Below are positions 18,089 to 26,044 of a DNA stretch of 64,000 bases, one piece after another. Made by a program: the position numbers and the translations under genes. Under the pieces are notes generated by a model. The model did not search any database, was not told the DNA's origin, and was given only the letters and a program-made list of their open reading frames with translations. Position 1 is the stretch's first letter. Each line of letters opens with the position of its first letter. Origin of the DNA: Pedococcus badiiscoriae (GTDB taxonomy: Bacteria > Actinomycetota > Actinomycetes > Actinomycetales > Dermatophilaceae); contig NZ_JACCAB010000001.1 in the NCBI RefSeq assembly GCF_013408925.1, positions 2,542,001 through 2,606,000 of the forward strand, given 5' to 3'.

Positions 18089-18970
18089 ATGAGCACGCCC
18101 ACGACACCCGGCTGGTACGACGACCCCGAGGACGACAGCCGGCTGCGGTACTTCGACGGCGTGGTGTGGAGCAAGCACACGACCCCTCGCTCGACGCGGC
18201 CCGTCCCGTCCGTGACCCAGCCCGGGCAGCAGCAGTTCCCCGGGCAGGGCCACCCGGCTCAGTACCCGGGTCAGGGCTCTGCACAGCCTCCGGCCGCGGG
18301 CGGGTGGCAGCAGCCGCCGGCCGCGCCTCCGCAGGGTCACCAGAACCCGCAGTTCCCCGGCACCCAGCAGCCCGGCTGGTCCGCGCCACCGCAGCACGGC
18401 TGGGCACAGCCGTCCGGTCCCACCACACCTGACGGGCAGCCGCTGGCGAGCTACGGACAGCGCGTCCTCGCGTTCGTCATCGACTTCATCGCCACGAGCG
18501 TCATCGCCGGCGTCCTGTCCCTCCCGGTCCAGCTGCAGGTCAGGGACGACATCAGCAGCACCCTCGACGGCGTCGCCAACGGGAGCGCGACGCTGTCCGA
18601 CGTCTTCAACGCGGCGATGAGGGCGACAGCGGACCATGTCGTCGCGCTCACGCTCATCGCCCTCGCGTCGAGCGTGCTCTACCACGTGCTCTTCGTGGGG
18701 TTCTTCTCAGCGACTCCGGGCAAGATGGCGCTCGGCATCAGCATCCGTCGTCCCGAGGCGCCGGGACGGGTCGGGTGGGCGATCGCCGTGCGTCGCCGAC
18801 TCCTGCAGACCATCCTGGGGCTGCTGCGGCTGAGCCCGGCGCTGGACATCCTGTACTTGCTCGGGTCTGCCCTCGACCTCCTGTGGCCGGCGTGGGACCC
18901 GCGGCGCCAGGCCCTGCACGACAAGGTCGCCGGCACCGTGGTGGTCCGGGGACGCGCCCCCCGGCGCTAG
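18089..18970 (+). CDS. DUF2510 and RDD domain membrane protein
   Basis: 293 aa. Residues 7-32 are a DUF2510 motif (P-G-W-Y-D-D-P-E-D-D-S-R-L-R-Y-F-D-G-V-V-W). A Gln/Pro/Gly-rich disordered linker runs to about residue 115. The RDD domain follows, with S-Y-G-Q-R-V-L-A-F-V-I-D-F-I-A and three hydrophobic segments, G-K-M-A-L-G-I, and the C-terminal D-P-R-R-Q-A-L-H-D-K-V-A-G-T-V-V-V. Proteins of this layout are common in actinobacterial membranes; the substrate or role is unknown. It overlaps the convergent next gene by 4 bp. Confidence 0.9.
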   Translation: MSTPTTPGWYDDPEDDSRLRYFDGVVWSKHTTPRSTRPVPSVTQPGQQQFPGQGHPAQYPGQGSAQPPAAGGWQQPPAAPPQGHQNPQFPGTQQPGWSAPPQHGWAQPSGPTTPDGQPLASYGQRVLAFVIDFIATSVIAGVLSLPVQLQVRDDISSTLDGVANGSATLSDVFNAAMRATADHVVALTLIALASSVLYHVLFVGFFSATPGKMALGISIRRPEAPGRVGWAIAVRRRLLQTILGLLRLSPALDILYLLGSALDLLWPAWDPRRQALHDKVAGTVVVRGRAPRR

Positions 18971-20466
18971 CGTCCGCCGCTCCGGCGTCGCTCACCCAGG
19001 TGCCGAAACACCGTCGCGGCGAGCACCACCAGGGCCGACGCGCAGTACGCGAGCGTCGGCAGGGGGTGCACGGACACCGAGGTGTAGGCCACCGTCGCGG
19101 CCACCACCACGGCGAGCCACTCGAGCCGGCCGGCACGCACGGCGCAGGCCACCAGCGGGAGGGCGTACCAGGGATAGCTCGGGGTCGTGACGAGCAGGAG
19201 CGTGCCGAACAGGAGGGCGGCACCCGCCGCGGCCTCCTGCGCTCGCCCTGTCAACCGCCACGCGACCACCGCGGATACCGCTCCGAGCACGGCCACCGAG
19301 GCCGGACCCAGTGCGGCGCCGGGCAGGACGAGGGCGAGGATGCCGTCGCGGTTGGGCCCCTGCTCCTCGAGGAGGTAGCCGGGGAGGTAGCCGAGCACCA
19401 ATGGCCCGGCTGTCACCCAGTGGGGGAGATAGGCCGCGACGACGGTGACGGCGGCTGCAAGTGTCGCACCCAGGGCCCGGACCGCATTGCGCCGCAACGG
19501 AAAGAGTGCCGCCAGCACGACGGCAGGATAGAGCTTCGTCGCGACCGCGAGTCCGCCGAGCACCCCCGCCGCGACGACCCTCCCCGCGGGTGGACGTCCT
19601 CCGGGCGCGGTGGCCGTCGCCAGCGCGGCCACCACGAACGCAGCCGCCAGGACGTCGACGTGGGCGCCGTTGCCGGACTCCGCCACCACCGCCGGGCACC
19701 ACGCCCACCAGAGCGCGCCCCATGGGTCGCGCCCGCTACGGCGCAGCATCGAGGCGAGGGCGACTGCGATGCCTGCCGCGAGGAGGGCCGAGCCCAGCTG
19801 GAGGCCGACGGTGCCCCAGGACCAGGGAGTCAGCCACGCCACCGCGGCGAACCAGGCCTGCGCGACGGGTGGGTAGATGGTCGGCACCCGGGGCCGGTTG
19901 ATCCTCGTCCGGGGGTCGTTGGCCGCACGGGCCAGCACGTCCGCCCGGTCCGTCGGCGTCGGCCGGGTGCGGTAGCCCGAGTGGTCCTGCGGCCCGAGCC
20001 CGGGGAAGAGCACCGGGTCGCGCAGGGCTGCGAGCCGGTCGTCCAGCGGGGCGAAGCGGTACGGGGAGGTGCCGGACAGCTGGACCCGCCCGTCCCACAC
20101 GTAGCGGTAGGCGTCCGAGCTCGAGCGCGGTGGCGAAAGGAGTCCGGGGAGCTGGGCTGCGAGGGCCACCAGGAAGACGACGACCAGCACCCGGCGTGGG
20201 CCCCCGGGGAGCGTGCTGGGCCTGGGCACCCGCTGCGTGGCGGGGGCCGAGCCGACCCAGCGGGTCACGACGACGGCGAGGAACCACCACGGCACCACCA
20301 CGGCAGCCAACCGCAGCCTGTGCTGGTCCAGGTCACCCGCGAGGGCGTAGGTCGTCGAGCAGGCCACCATGACGGAGGTGCCGACAACGAGTCTGCGCAT
20401 GCGTCCACTGTGGCCGACGCGTCGTCTGGCCGGGGCCGCTGACGGCCTGGGGAGTCGATCCGTCAT
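18967..20466 (-). CDS. GT-C fold mannosyltransferase-like membrane protein (GT87/DUF2029 type)
   Basis: 499 aa from the ATG at 20466; M-R-R-L-V-V at 20400 is an alternative start. It has about ten to twelve hydrophobic helices. The first large loop contains R-S-S-S-D-A-Y-R-Y-V-W-D-G-R-V and G-T-S-P-Y-R-F-A-P, the catalytic-loop signature of polyprenyl-phosphate-mannose-dependent transferases. T-I-Y-P-P-V-A-Q-A-W-F follows, then a K-L-Y-P motif. It probably adds a mannose or similar sugar to a cell-envelope lipid or glycan on the outer face of the membrane. It is divergent from the molybdopterin oxidoreductase. Acceptor and sugar cannot be read from the sequence. Confidence 0.82.
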   Translation of the reverse strand: MTDRLPRPSAAPARRRVGHSGRMRRLVVGTSVMVACSTTYALAGDLDQHRLRLAAVVVPWWFLAVVVTRWVGSAPATQRVPRPSTLPGGPRRVLVVVFLVALAAQLPGLLSPPRSSSDAYRYVWDGRVQLSGTSPYRFAPLDDRLAALRDPVLFPGLGPQDHSGYRTRPTPTDRADVLARAANDPRTRINRPRVPTIYPPVAQAWFAAVAWLTPWSWGTVGLQLGSALLAAGIAVALASMLRRSGRDPWGALWWAWCPAVVAESGNGAHVDVLAAAFVVAALATATAPGGRPPAGRVVAAGVLGGLAVATKLYPAVVLAALFPLRRNAVRALGATLAAAVTVVAAYLPHWVTAGPLVLGYLPGYLLEEQGPNRDGILALVLPGAALGPASVAVLGAVSAVVAWRLTGRAQEAAAGAALLFGTLLLVTTPSYPWYALPLVACAVRAGRLEWLAVVVAATVAYTSVSVHPLPTLAYCASALVVLAATVFRHLGERRRSGGR

Positions 20467-20510
20467 CGCCCCGTAAGTGCAGCGGGCGGTCCGAAATCGG
20501 TTGTGCTGCC

Positions 20511-20516
20511 TAGCGT
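20511..20516 (+). promoter_or_regulatory. -10 element TAGCGT, leaderless start of the molybdopterin oxidoreductase
   Basis: TAGCGT is followed by 7 nt and the ATG at 20524, so transcription is predicted to begin at or next to the start codon. Confidence 0.5.
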
Positions 20517-20523
20517 GACAGGC

Positions 20524-21681
20524 ATGCGCCGACTGTCCCGACCGACCCGACTGCCGGGGCCACCGGTCCCCGCGGACTTCTCCTCCCCGCTGCACGACCG
20601 CACGGTGGTTGCCCGGTTGGGCCTGTGGCTGGGCTCGGCGTTCACGGTCTGCTTCCTCACGGGGCTGCTCAGCCACCTGCACCAGCACCCCGTGACGTGG
20701 CTGCCGATCCCGACCGGACCGTCGTGGGGCTACCGGGTCACGCAGGGGGTGCACGTCGCGTCCGGGACCGCGTCGGTGCCGTTGCTGCTGGCCAAGCTCT
20801 ACTCGGCCTATCCCAGGCTGTTCACCAGACCGGTCCTGGGGTCGCCCGTGGTGATGCTCGAGCGGGCCTCGATCGCTGTGCTCGTGGGCTCGTCGCTGCT
20901 GATGGTCTCCACCGGCGTCGCGAACGTCGCCGGCTGGTACGTCTTCGGCTTCGGCTTCACCAGGGTCCACTACGCCTTCGCGTGGGTCGCCATCGGCGCG
21001 CTGGTCGTGCACATCGCGGTGAAGCTGCCCGCGGTCAGGGACGCGCTGTCACCGGCCGGGGCGGACATCGTGGCGCAGCAGGGGCGCCGCGCGTTCGTCG
21101 TGGGCGCCGTGGGGGTGGCCGCGGGTGCCGTGGTCCTGACCGTCGGGTCGGCCGTGCCGTGGCTGGAGTCCGTGTCGGTGCTGCGCTCGCGCCGTCCCGG
21201 ATCGAGCCCCCTCGGTGTCCCGGTCAACCGCACTGCCGCCCAGGCGAGGATCGACCGGGGACTGGACCCCGCGAGCGGCGACGACCACTGGAGCGTGACC
21301 GTCCGCGGTCCCCGGGGAGCGCAGACGGTCACGTCGGCACAGCTGCGTTCGCTGCCGTGGCGGACCGTCTCGCTGCCGATCGCGTGTGTCGAGGGCTGGA
21401 GTGTCCAGGCGACCTGGGAAGGGGTGCGGGTGCGCGACGTCCTCGCCCTCGTCGGAGGTGCTGTCGGCGACGTCCGCGTCCGGTCGGCCGAGCGCCGCGG
21501 CACGTATGCCGCGAGCGTGCTGCCGCGCGCCTACGCGGACCACCCGAGCACGCTGCTCGCCTTGCGGCTCAACGGATCCCGACTGACCCGGGACCACGGC
21601 TACCCGGTGCGCCTGATCGCGCCGAACCGTCCTGGCGTGCTCCAGACCAAGTGGGTCGCCGAGCTGGAGGTGCTGTCGTGA
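20524..21681 (+). CDS. Membrane-anchored molybdopterin-dependent oxidoreductase (sulfite-oxidase-like domain)
   Basis: 385 aa. Residues about 28-215 hold five or six hydrophobic helices with His residues in H-L-H-Q-H and V-H-Y-A-F-A-W, resembling a cytochrome-b-type or DUF4405-like membrane part. Residues about 240-385 are an oxidoreductase molybdopterin-binding (SUOX) domain with L-P-I-A-C-V-E-G-W-S, where the Cys would ligate molybdenum, and G-Y-P-V-R-L-I-A-P-N-R-P-G. The fusion suggests electron exchange between an extracytoplasmic substrate and the membrane quinone pool. The substrate is unknown. It overlaps the next gene by 4 bp (GTGA). Confidence 0.85.
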   Translation: MRRLSRPTRLPGPPVPADFSSPLHDRTVVARLGLWLGSAFTVCFLTGLLSHLHQHPVTWLPIPTGPSWGYRVTQGVHVASGTASVPLLLAKLYSAYPRLFTRPVLGSPVVMLERASIAVLVGSSLLMVSTGVANVAGWYVFGFGFTRVHYAFAWVAIGALVVHIAVKLPAVRDALSPAGADIVAQQGRRAFVVGAVGVAAGAVVLTVGSAVPWLESVSVLRSRRPGSSPLGVPVNRTAAQARIDRGLDPASGDDHWSVTVRGPRGAQTVTSAQLRSLPWRTVSLPIACVEGWSVQATWEGVRVRDVLALVGGAVGDVRVRSAERRGTYAASVLPRAYADHPSTLLALRLNGSRLTRDHGYPVRLIAPNRPGVLQTKWVAELEVLS

Positions 21682-22004
21682 GGGAGGCGTATGCCGCCGG
21701 ACGGGGTGCCGGCTCCGGTCGCCTCCTGCTGGGCGTGGCCGGCGTGGGGCTGGGACTCGTCGGGGTGTGGCAGTTCGCGGCGCACGTCCCCCTGTCGGGG
21801 TGGGTCCGGGTGCTGGTCTGGCTGGTGGCCGGGGTCGTCGTGCACGACGGGCTGCTCGCGCCGCTGGGCGTCGTGTCGGGCTGGCTGGTCGCACGCCGGA
21901 CTCCGACACCTGTGCGGTCGGCCGTCCGGATCGCCGGTCTGGCGACGCTGACCGTCGTGCTCTTGCTGGTGCCGCTGCTGGCCACGGGCGGCCTTCGGCA
22001 TTGA
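21678..22004 (+). CDS. Small membrane protein coupled to the molybdopterin oxidoreductase
   Basis: 108 aa from a GTG that overlaps the upstream stop. There are three hydrophobic helices (about residues 15-36, 42-65, 80-103). The second pair of helices is separated by a short basic loop with R-R-T-P-T-P-V-R. Tight coupling suggests a subunit or assembly partner of the molybdopterin enzyme. No family recognised. Confidence 0.75.
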   Translation: MREAYAAGRGAGSGRLLLGVAGVGLGLVGVWQFAAHVPLSGWVRVLVWLVAGVVVHDGLLAPLGVVSGWLVARRTPTPVRSAVRIAGLATLTVVLLLVPLLATGGLRH

Positions 22005-22021
22005 GTCCGGACCCCAAGCCT

Positions 22022-22060
22022 CACCCCCGAGCCCCACCCCCGAGCCGCACCCCCCGAGCC
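22022..22060. repeat. Short tandem repeat of CACCCCCGAGCC between convergent genes
   Basis: Three copies of a 12-13 bp unit at 22022-22033, 22035-22046 and 22048-22060; the last carries one extra C. It fills the gap between two convergent stops. Strand-biased C-runs could act as a transcription roadblock or simply be slippage-prone DNA. Confidence 0.7.
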
Positions 22061-23365
22061 CTAGGCCGCCTGGCGCAGGGTCACGAAGGCCCGTTCCTCC
22101 AGGCGCCACTCCTCCACGGCGAGCAGGCCTGCCTCCGCGGCATACCGGACCAGGGCCGTGGCGCCCACCACAGCCCAGGGGAACGGGGTGGACCGGCGGC
22201 CCAGGGGGCCGGTGAGGGTCACCCGCGTGCGGAGGTCGACCGACTCGTCAGGGTCGACCTCGACGAGCGCCCAACCCTCGGGGCTGAGCAGCTCGCGACA
22301 CCGGCTCAGCAGTGCCCGCGGGTCGCCGCCGATGCCGACGTTCCCGTCGGCCAGCAGAAGGGTGCGCCAACGACCCTCCCCAGGGACCGGCTCGAAGACG
22401 TTGCGGCGCAACGCGCTGGCGCCGCGCGCGCGGGTGTGGACGACCGAGCCGCCGGACACGTCGATGCCCAGGGCGGGCAGCCCGCGCTGGGCCAGCGCCT
22501 CCACAAACCTCCCCGGCCCGCATCCGATGTCCAGGACCGGGCCTGAGCACCGGCTCACGATGATCTCGTCGACCGCGGACAGGCGCCGCCACGACGCCAC
22601 GGCGAGCGGCGTCCCGCGGCCGCCCTGTTCGTCCTCGACGTGGACCTCCCCACCCACGAGTGCGGTGTCGAACAGCTGGGAGGGATCGCACGGTGTGGCC
22701 ACGATCCGGTGGAGGGTGCGCGCGAAACGGGTGTGCGGAGCCGTGCGGGCGGCCGCGATCGCATCGGCGGCCTCGTCGACGTCTCGGTGCGTCGGAAGCA
22801 GGTGCACCGAAAGCCCTTGAGACACAAGGCGATCGAGCTGCTCTGAGCCCGTGTGGTGGGTCGACATCGGCACGCCGGCGAACAGACCGGGCTGGTAGCG
22901 GCGTAGCCCGATGGCCCAGTAGCCGCCGTCGTCACTGAGGCCCAGCACGGCGTCGGCGCCGCCCCAGTCGGCGCTGAGATCCGTGGCACCCACCTGAGGG
23001 GTGTCCATCCCCACGAGAAGGGTGGGCCGGTCTCCTGTCGTGGGAAGGCAGTCCCGGAAGGCCCGGTCGAGGCGGTCGGCCAGACCGCCGCCGGACTGGC
23101 GCTGCACCGGCACCTCCGCGGGCAGCCACGGGGCCGGGGCGCCTTCCCAGCACAGGAGCGTGCGGGCGCCGGTCGAGCGGGCCGCGTCGAGGGTGTCGCG
23201 GATCGCCGCGCCGGCGAGCGCGGCCGCCTCCCGGGGGGAGAACGTCGGGGTGAGCCGGGTCTTGACCCGGCCCGGCTGGGGGGACTTGGCCAGGATGATG
23301 ACGGTGTGCAGCTGCCGTTCGGGCCGGAGCATCCGGGCGTCGCGCGCCGGGGTCAGGATGGTCAC
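22061..23365 (-). CDS. Fusion: DUF2064 (TIGR04282-type) nucleotidyl/glycosyltransferase plus SAM methyltransferase
   Basis: 434 aa from a GTG at 23365 overlapping the stop of the upstream GT2 gene (GTGA). Residues about 18-215 are a DUF2064/TIGR04282-like domain, with V-I-I-L-A-K-S-P-Q-P-G-R-V-K-T-R-L-T-P, L-L-V-G-M-D-T-P-Q-V and S-D-D-G-G-Y-W-A-I-G-L. Residues about 255-434 form a class I methyltransferase, with P-V-L-D-I-G-C-G-P-G-R-F-V-E as SAM motif I. The two activities are usually on separate proteins. Together with the GT2 next door, a role in making a sugar-linked small molecule or lipid is likely but not proven. Confidence 0.85.
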   Translation of the reverse strand: MTILTPARDARMLRPERQLHTVIILAKSPQPGRVKTRLTPTFSPREAAALAGAAIRDTLDAARSTGARTLLCWEGAPAPWLPAEVPVQRQSGGGLADRLDRAFRDCLPTTGDRPTLLVGMDTPQVGATDLSADWGGADAVLGLSDDGGYWAIGLRRYQPGLFAGVPMSTHHTGSEQLDRLVSQGLSVHLLPTHRDVDEAADAIAAARTAPHTRFARTLHRIVATPCDPSQLFDTALVGGEVHVEDEQGGRGTPLAVASWRRLSAVDEIIVSRCSGPVLDIGCGPGRFVEALAQRGLPALGIDVSGGSVVHTRARGASALRRNVFEPVPGEGRWRTLLLADGNVGIGGDPRALLSRCRELLSPEGWALVEVDPDESVDLRTRVTLTGPLGRRSTPFPWAVVGATALVRYAAEAGLLAVEEWRLEERAFVTLRQAA

Positions 23366-24033
23366 GCTCCGAGCACCCGCTGCGTGTCGTGCACCGCCCT
23401 GGCGGCCCCGAGCCACGTGCCCGTCACCTTGGACCGTCCGGCCCTGGCGAGGTACGGAACAGGTACGCCGGTGATGGTCCAGCCGGCCCGCGCCGCGCGC
23501 AGGACCGTCTCGACCGGATAGCCCGAGCGACGGTCCTGGATCGCCAACCGCTGCAACGGGATCGTGTCGGCGAGCCGCAGCGGGCCGATGTCGACCAGCT
23601 CGGTGCCGGTGGAGCGACGCACGCGCCGAGCCAGGACCCGGTTCGCGACCCTGAGCCGCAACGGCCACGCCTCGCGCGAGACCGGTTCGCGGGCGCCGAC
23701 CACGAGGTGGGGTCGGGCCGCGGGGGCGGACTCGTGCACCGCCATCAGGTCCCCGAGCGATCTCGGGTCGAGGCTCGCATCAGCGTCCATGAAGGCCACC
23801 AGGGGAGCCGTGGCGCGCAGCAGGCCGGCGTGACAGGCCGCTCCGTAACCGCGCTGCACCACCTCGACGACCTCGACCCCACGGGCCCGGGCGATACCGA
23901 CCGAGTCGTCGCTCGAACCGTTGTCCGCCACGATCGGGCGCGCCCAGGCCGGCATCCGGTCCAGCACCCAGGGGAGAGCGCGCGCCTCGTCGAGGCAGGG
24001 GAGCACGACGTCGACTGCCACGTTCGCGGACAT
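23362..24033 (-). CDS. Family 2 glycosyltransferase
   Basis: 223 aa. The GT-A fold is marked by V-D-V-V-L-P-C-L-D-E-A near residue 7, A-D-N-G-S-S-D-D-S near 36, and the D-x-D metal site in F-M-D-A-D-A-S-L-D near 80; Q-R-G-Y-G-A-A lies between. Most similar in layout to short TIGR04283-like or dolichyl-phosphate-type transferases, with no membrane helix. It is first in a two-gene operon with the DUF2064-methyltransferase fusion, with translational coupling. Confidence 0.88.
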   Translation of the reverse strand: MSANVAVDVVLPCLDEARALPWVLDRMPAWARPIVADNGSSDDSVGIARARGVEVVEVVQRGYGAACHAGLLRATAPLVAFMDADASLDPRSLGDLMAVHESAPAARPHLVVGAREPVSREAWPLRLRVANRVLARRVRRSTGTELVDIGPLRLADTIPLQRLAIQDRRSGYPVETVLRAARAGWTITGVPVPYLARAGRSKVTGTWLGAARAVHDTQRVLGA

Positions 24034-24039
24034 GGCTCG

Positions 24040-24045
24040 ACGCTA
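24040..24045 (-). promoter_or_regulatory. -10 element TAGCGT, leaderless start of the GT2 gene
   Basis: On the minus strand TAGCGT is followed by 6 nt (CGAGCC) and the ATG at 24033. Confidence 0.6.
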
Positions 24046-24143
24046 GGGGCCAAGGGCTCGGCGCTGGTCCCACCGACGATGACGAAACCCTTACGGGTGG
24101 ACGCCGCCCGCCGAAGCACGCGCTGGCGCCGGGCTGGGCGGCA

Positions 24144-24149
24144 TACGCT
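24144..24149 (+). promoter_or_regulatory. -10 element TACGCT, leaderless start of the response regulator
   Basis: TACGCT is followed by 6 nt (GCTGAC) and the GTG at 24156. The hexamer overlaps a GGCATAC word. Confidence 0.6.
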
Positions 24150-24155
24150 GCTGAC

Positions 24156-24911
24156 GTGGTCGCAACTGTGCTGGTCGTCGAGGACGACCCCACCGTCTCC
24201 AGCGTCCTTTCGGCGTACCTGCTCAAGGCGGGCTTCGAGTCCCTGCTCGCCGCCGACGGGGTCTCCGCCCTGCAGGCCTGGCGCGAGCGGCGTCCCGACG
24301 TGGTCATCCTCGACGTGATGATCCCGCTGATGTCCGGGCTCGAGGTCCTGCGACGCCGTCGGGCCGAGGACGACCACGCGGCGGTCATCGTCCTCAGCGC
24401 CCGGGGTGAGGAGGACGACCGGTTGCTCGGGCTCGAGCTGGGGGCCGACGACTACATGGTCAAGCCGTTCAGCCCGCGCGAGGCGCTCGGCCGGGTGGAG
24501 GCGCTGCTGCGCCGGGGCGAACGGCTCGGCGCGACCGCGCTGCTGCCGCGGGTGGCCGAGCGGCTCGGGGTGAGGGTCGACACCGGCACCCGCACGGCGA
24601 CCGTCGACGGGCGCGCCACCGAGCTGACGACGCGGGAGTTCGACCTCCTGGCCTACCTCATCGCCCACCCCGGTCTGACCTTCACCAAGGAGCAGCTGAT
24701 GCGCCGGGTGTGGGGCTGGGACTTCGGCGACACCTCCACGGTGACCGTGCACGTCCGCCGGGTGCGGGAGAAGATCGAGGACGACCCGTCGGACCCGATG
24801 CGGATCGTCACCGTGCGGGGGGCCGGCTACCGGTTCGGCGACGAGGCCGCCGGGCCCGACATGCCGGAGGGGCCAGTCGAGGCCGCCGGGGACGCCGAGG
24901 AGCTGCCGTGA
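24156..24911 (+). CDS. OmpR/PhoB-family response regulator
   Basis: 251 aa. The receiver domain (residues 3-115) has the acidic pair E-D-D, the phosphoacceptor Asp in V-V-I-L-D-V-M-I-P and the Lys in M-V-K-P-F-S. A winged-helix DNA-binding domain follows, with L-T-T-R-E-F-D-L-L-A-Y-L, T-V-T-V-H-V-R-R-V-R-E-K-I-E and V-R-G-A-G-Y-R-F. The C-terminal 20 residues are an acidic extension. It overlaps the histidine kinase gene by 4 bp (GTGA). Confidence 0.95.
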   Translation: MVATVLVVEDDPTVSSVLSAYLLKAGFESLLAADGVSALQAWRERRPDVVILDVMIPLMSGLEVLRRRRAEDDHAAVIVLSARGEEDDRLLGLELGADDYMVKPFSPREALGRVEALLRRGERLGATALLPRVAERLGVRVDTGTRTATVDGRATELTTREFDLLAYLIAHPGLTFTKEQLMRRVWGWDFGDTSTVTVHVRRVREKIEDDPSDPMRIVTVRGAGYRFGDEAAGPDMPEGPVEAAGDAEELP

Positions 24912-26044
24912 GCGACATGCAGCAGATCGCCTTCATCACCACGGCCGTCTGCCTGGCCGCGGGGCTGGTCGGGGGCGTCGTCCTCTCCCGCCTGCGAGGG
25001 CGGTCGACCGCGGTGCTGGTCGTCGTCGCGTCGCTGGTCCCGCTGGCCGCGGTGACCCTGGCGGTCTTCGTCAACGTCCAGCGGATGTTCATCTCCACCC
25101 ATGACTCCACCGTCGTCCTCGTGGCGCTCGGTTGCGCCGGCCTCATCGGCGTGCTGCTGTCCCTCGTCCTGGGCCGTCAGGTGGCGGTGGAAGCCACTGC
25201 GCTCACGCGGTCCCTGCGGTCATGGGGCGACAGCACCAACGCAGCGAGCGTGCGGGAGAACCCCGTCTCCGCCGAGCTGTCGGCGCTGGGTCGTGAGCTC
25301 GACAGCACCCGCCGTCGCCTTGAGGCATCCGAACGCCGCGAGCGTGCCCTGGAGTCGTCCCGCCGTGAGCTGGTGGCGTTCATGTCGCACGACCTGCGGA
25401 CCCCCCTGGCGGGTCTGCGGGCCCTCGCCGAGGGTCTCGAGGACGGGGTCATCGAACCCGAGCCCGCCCTGCGCCAGATGCGCCAGACGGTGGGGCGCCT
25501 CGACGGGCTGGTGGGCGACCTCTTCGAGCTGTCACGCGTCAGCGCCCCCGATGCCCAGCCCCGCGAGGACGCCGCCCTGGTCAGCCTCGTCGAGGTGGCC
25601 CACGACGTGGTCGCGGAGCTGCAGCAGCACGCCCAGCAGCGACACGTCGGCCTGCACCTGCAGGTCGCCGGTGACGACGACAGGCTGGCCGTGACGGGCA
25701 ACGGCGACGAGCTGACCCGGCTCCTCGGCAACCTGGTCGGCAATGCCGTCCGGCACACCGCCGAGGGTGGGTCGGTCGTGGTCCGGGCGCACCGGTGCGA
25801 GGACGGCCGCACCCAGGTGTCCGTGGTGGACGAGTGCGGTGGCATCGCCGAGCCGGACCTGCCGCGGGTGTTCGAGGCGGGCTGGCGGGCCGATGCCGGG
25901 CGCAGTGGGAGGGACGCCGGCGCCGGGCTCGGCCTGGCGATCGCCAAGGGGATCGCCGAGTCGCACGCGGGGTCGATCTCGGTCGCGAACGTCGACGGCG
26001 GGTGCCGGTTCGACGTGGCGCTACCCGCCGCGGGGATCAGCTGA
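24908..26044 (+). CDS. Sensor histidine kinase (HisKA/HATPase)
   Basis: 378 aa from the GTG at 24908 coupled to the regulator. Three N-terminal hydrophobic helices lie at about residues 7-25, 32-55 and 70-92, with very little extracellular loop. A coiled-coil-like linker leads to the H box M-S-H-D-L-R-T-P-L-A-G-L-R. The N box (L-G-N-L-V-G-N-A-V-R-H-T) and G boxes (G-A-G-L-G-L-A-I-A-K-G) complete the kinase. The short loops suggest it senses the membrane or an intracellular cue. Its 3' end overlaps the convergent epimerase gene by 8 bp. Confidence 0.94.
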   Translation: MSDMQQIAFITTAVCLAAGLVGGVVLSRLRGRSTAVLVVVASLVPLAAVTLAVFVNVQRMFISTHDSTVVLVALGCAGLIGVLLSLVLGRQVAVEATALTRSLRSWGDSTNAASVRENPVSAELSALGRELDSTRRRLEASERRERALESSRRELVAFMSHDLRTPLAGLRALAEGLEDGVIEPEPALRQMRQTVGRLDGLVGDLFELSRVSAPDAQPREDAALVSLVEVAHDVVAELQQHAQQRHVGLHLQVAGDDDRLAVTGNGDELTRLLGNLVGNAVRHTAEGGSVVVRAHRCEDGRTQVSVVDECGGIAEPDLPRVFEAGWRADAGRSGRDAGAGLGLAIAKGIAESHAGSISVANVDGGCRFDVALPAAGIS

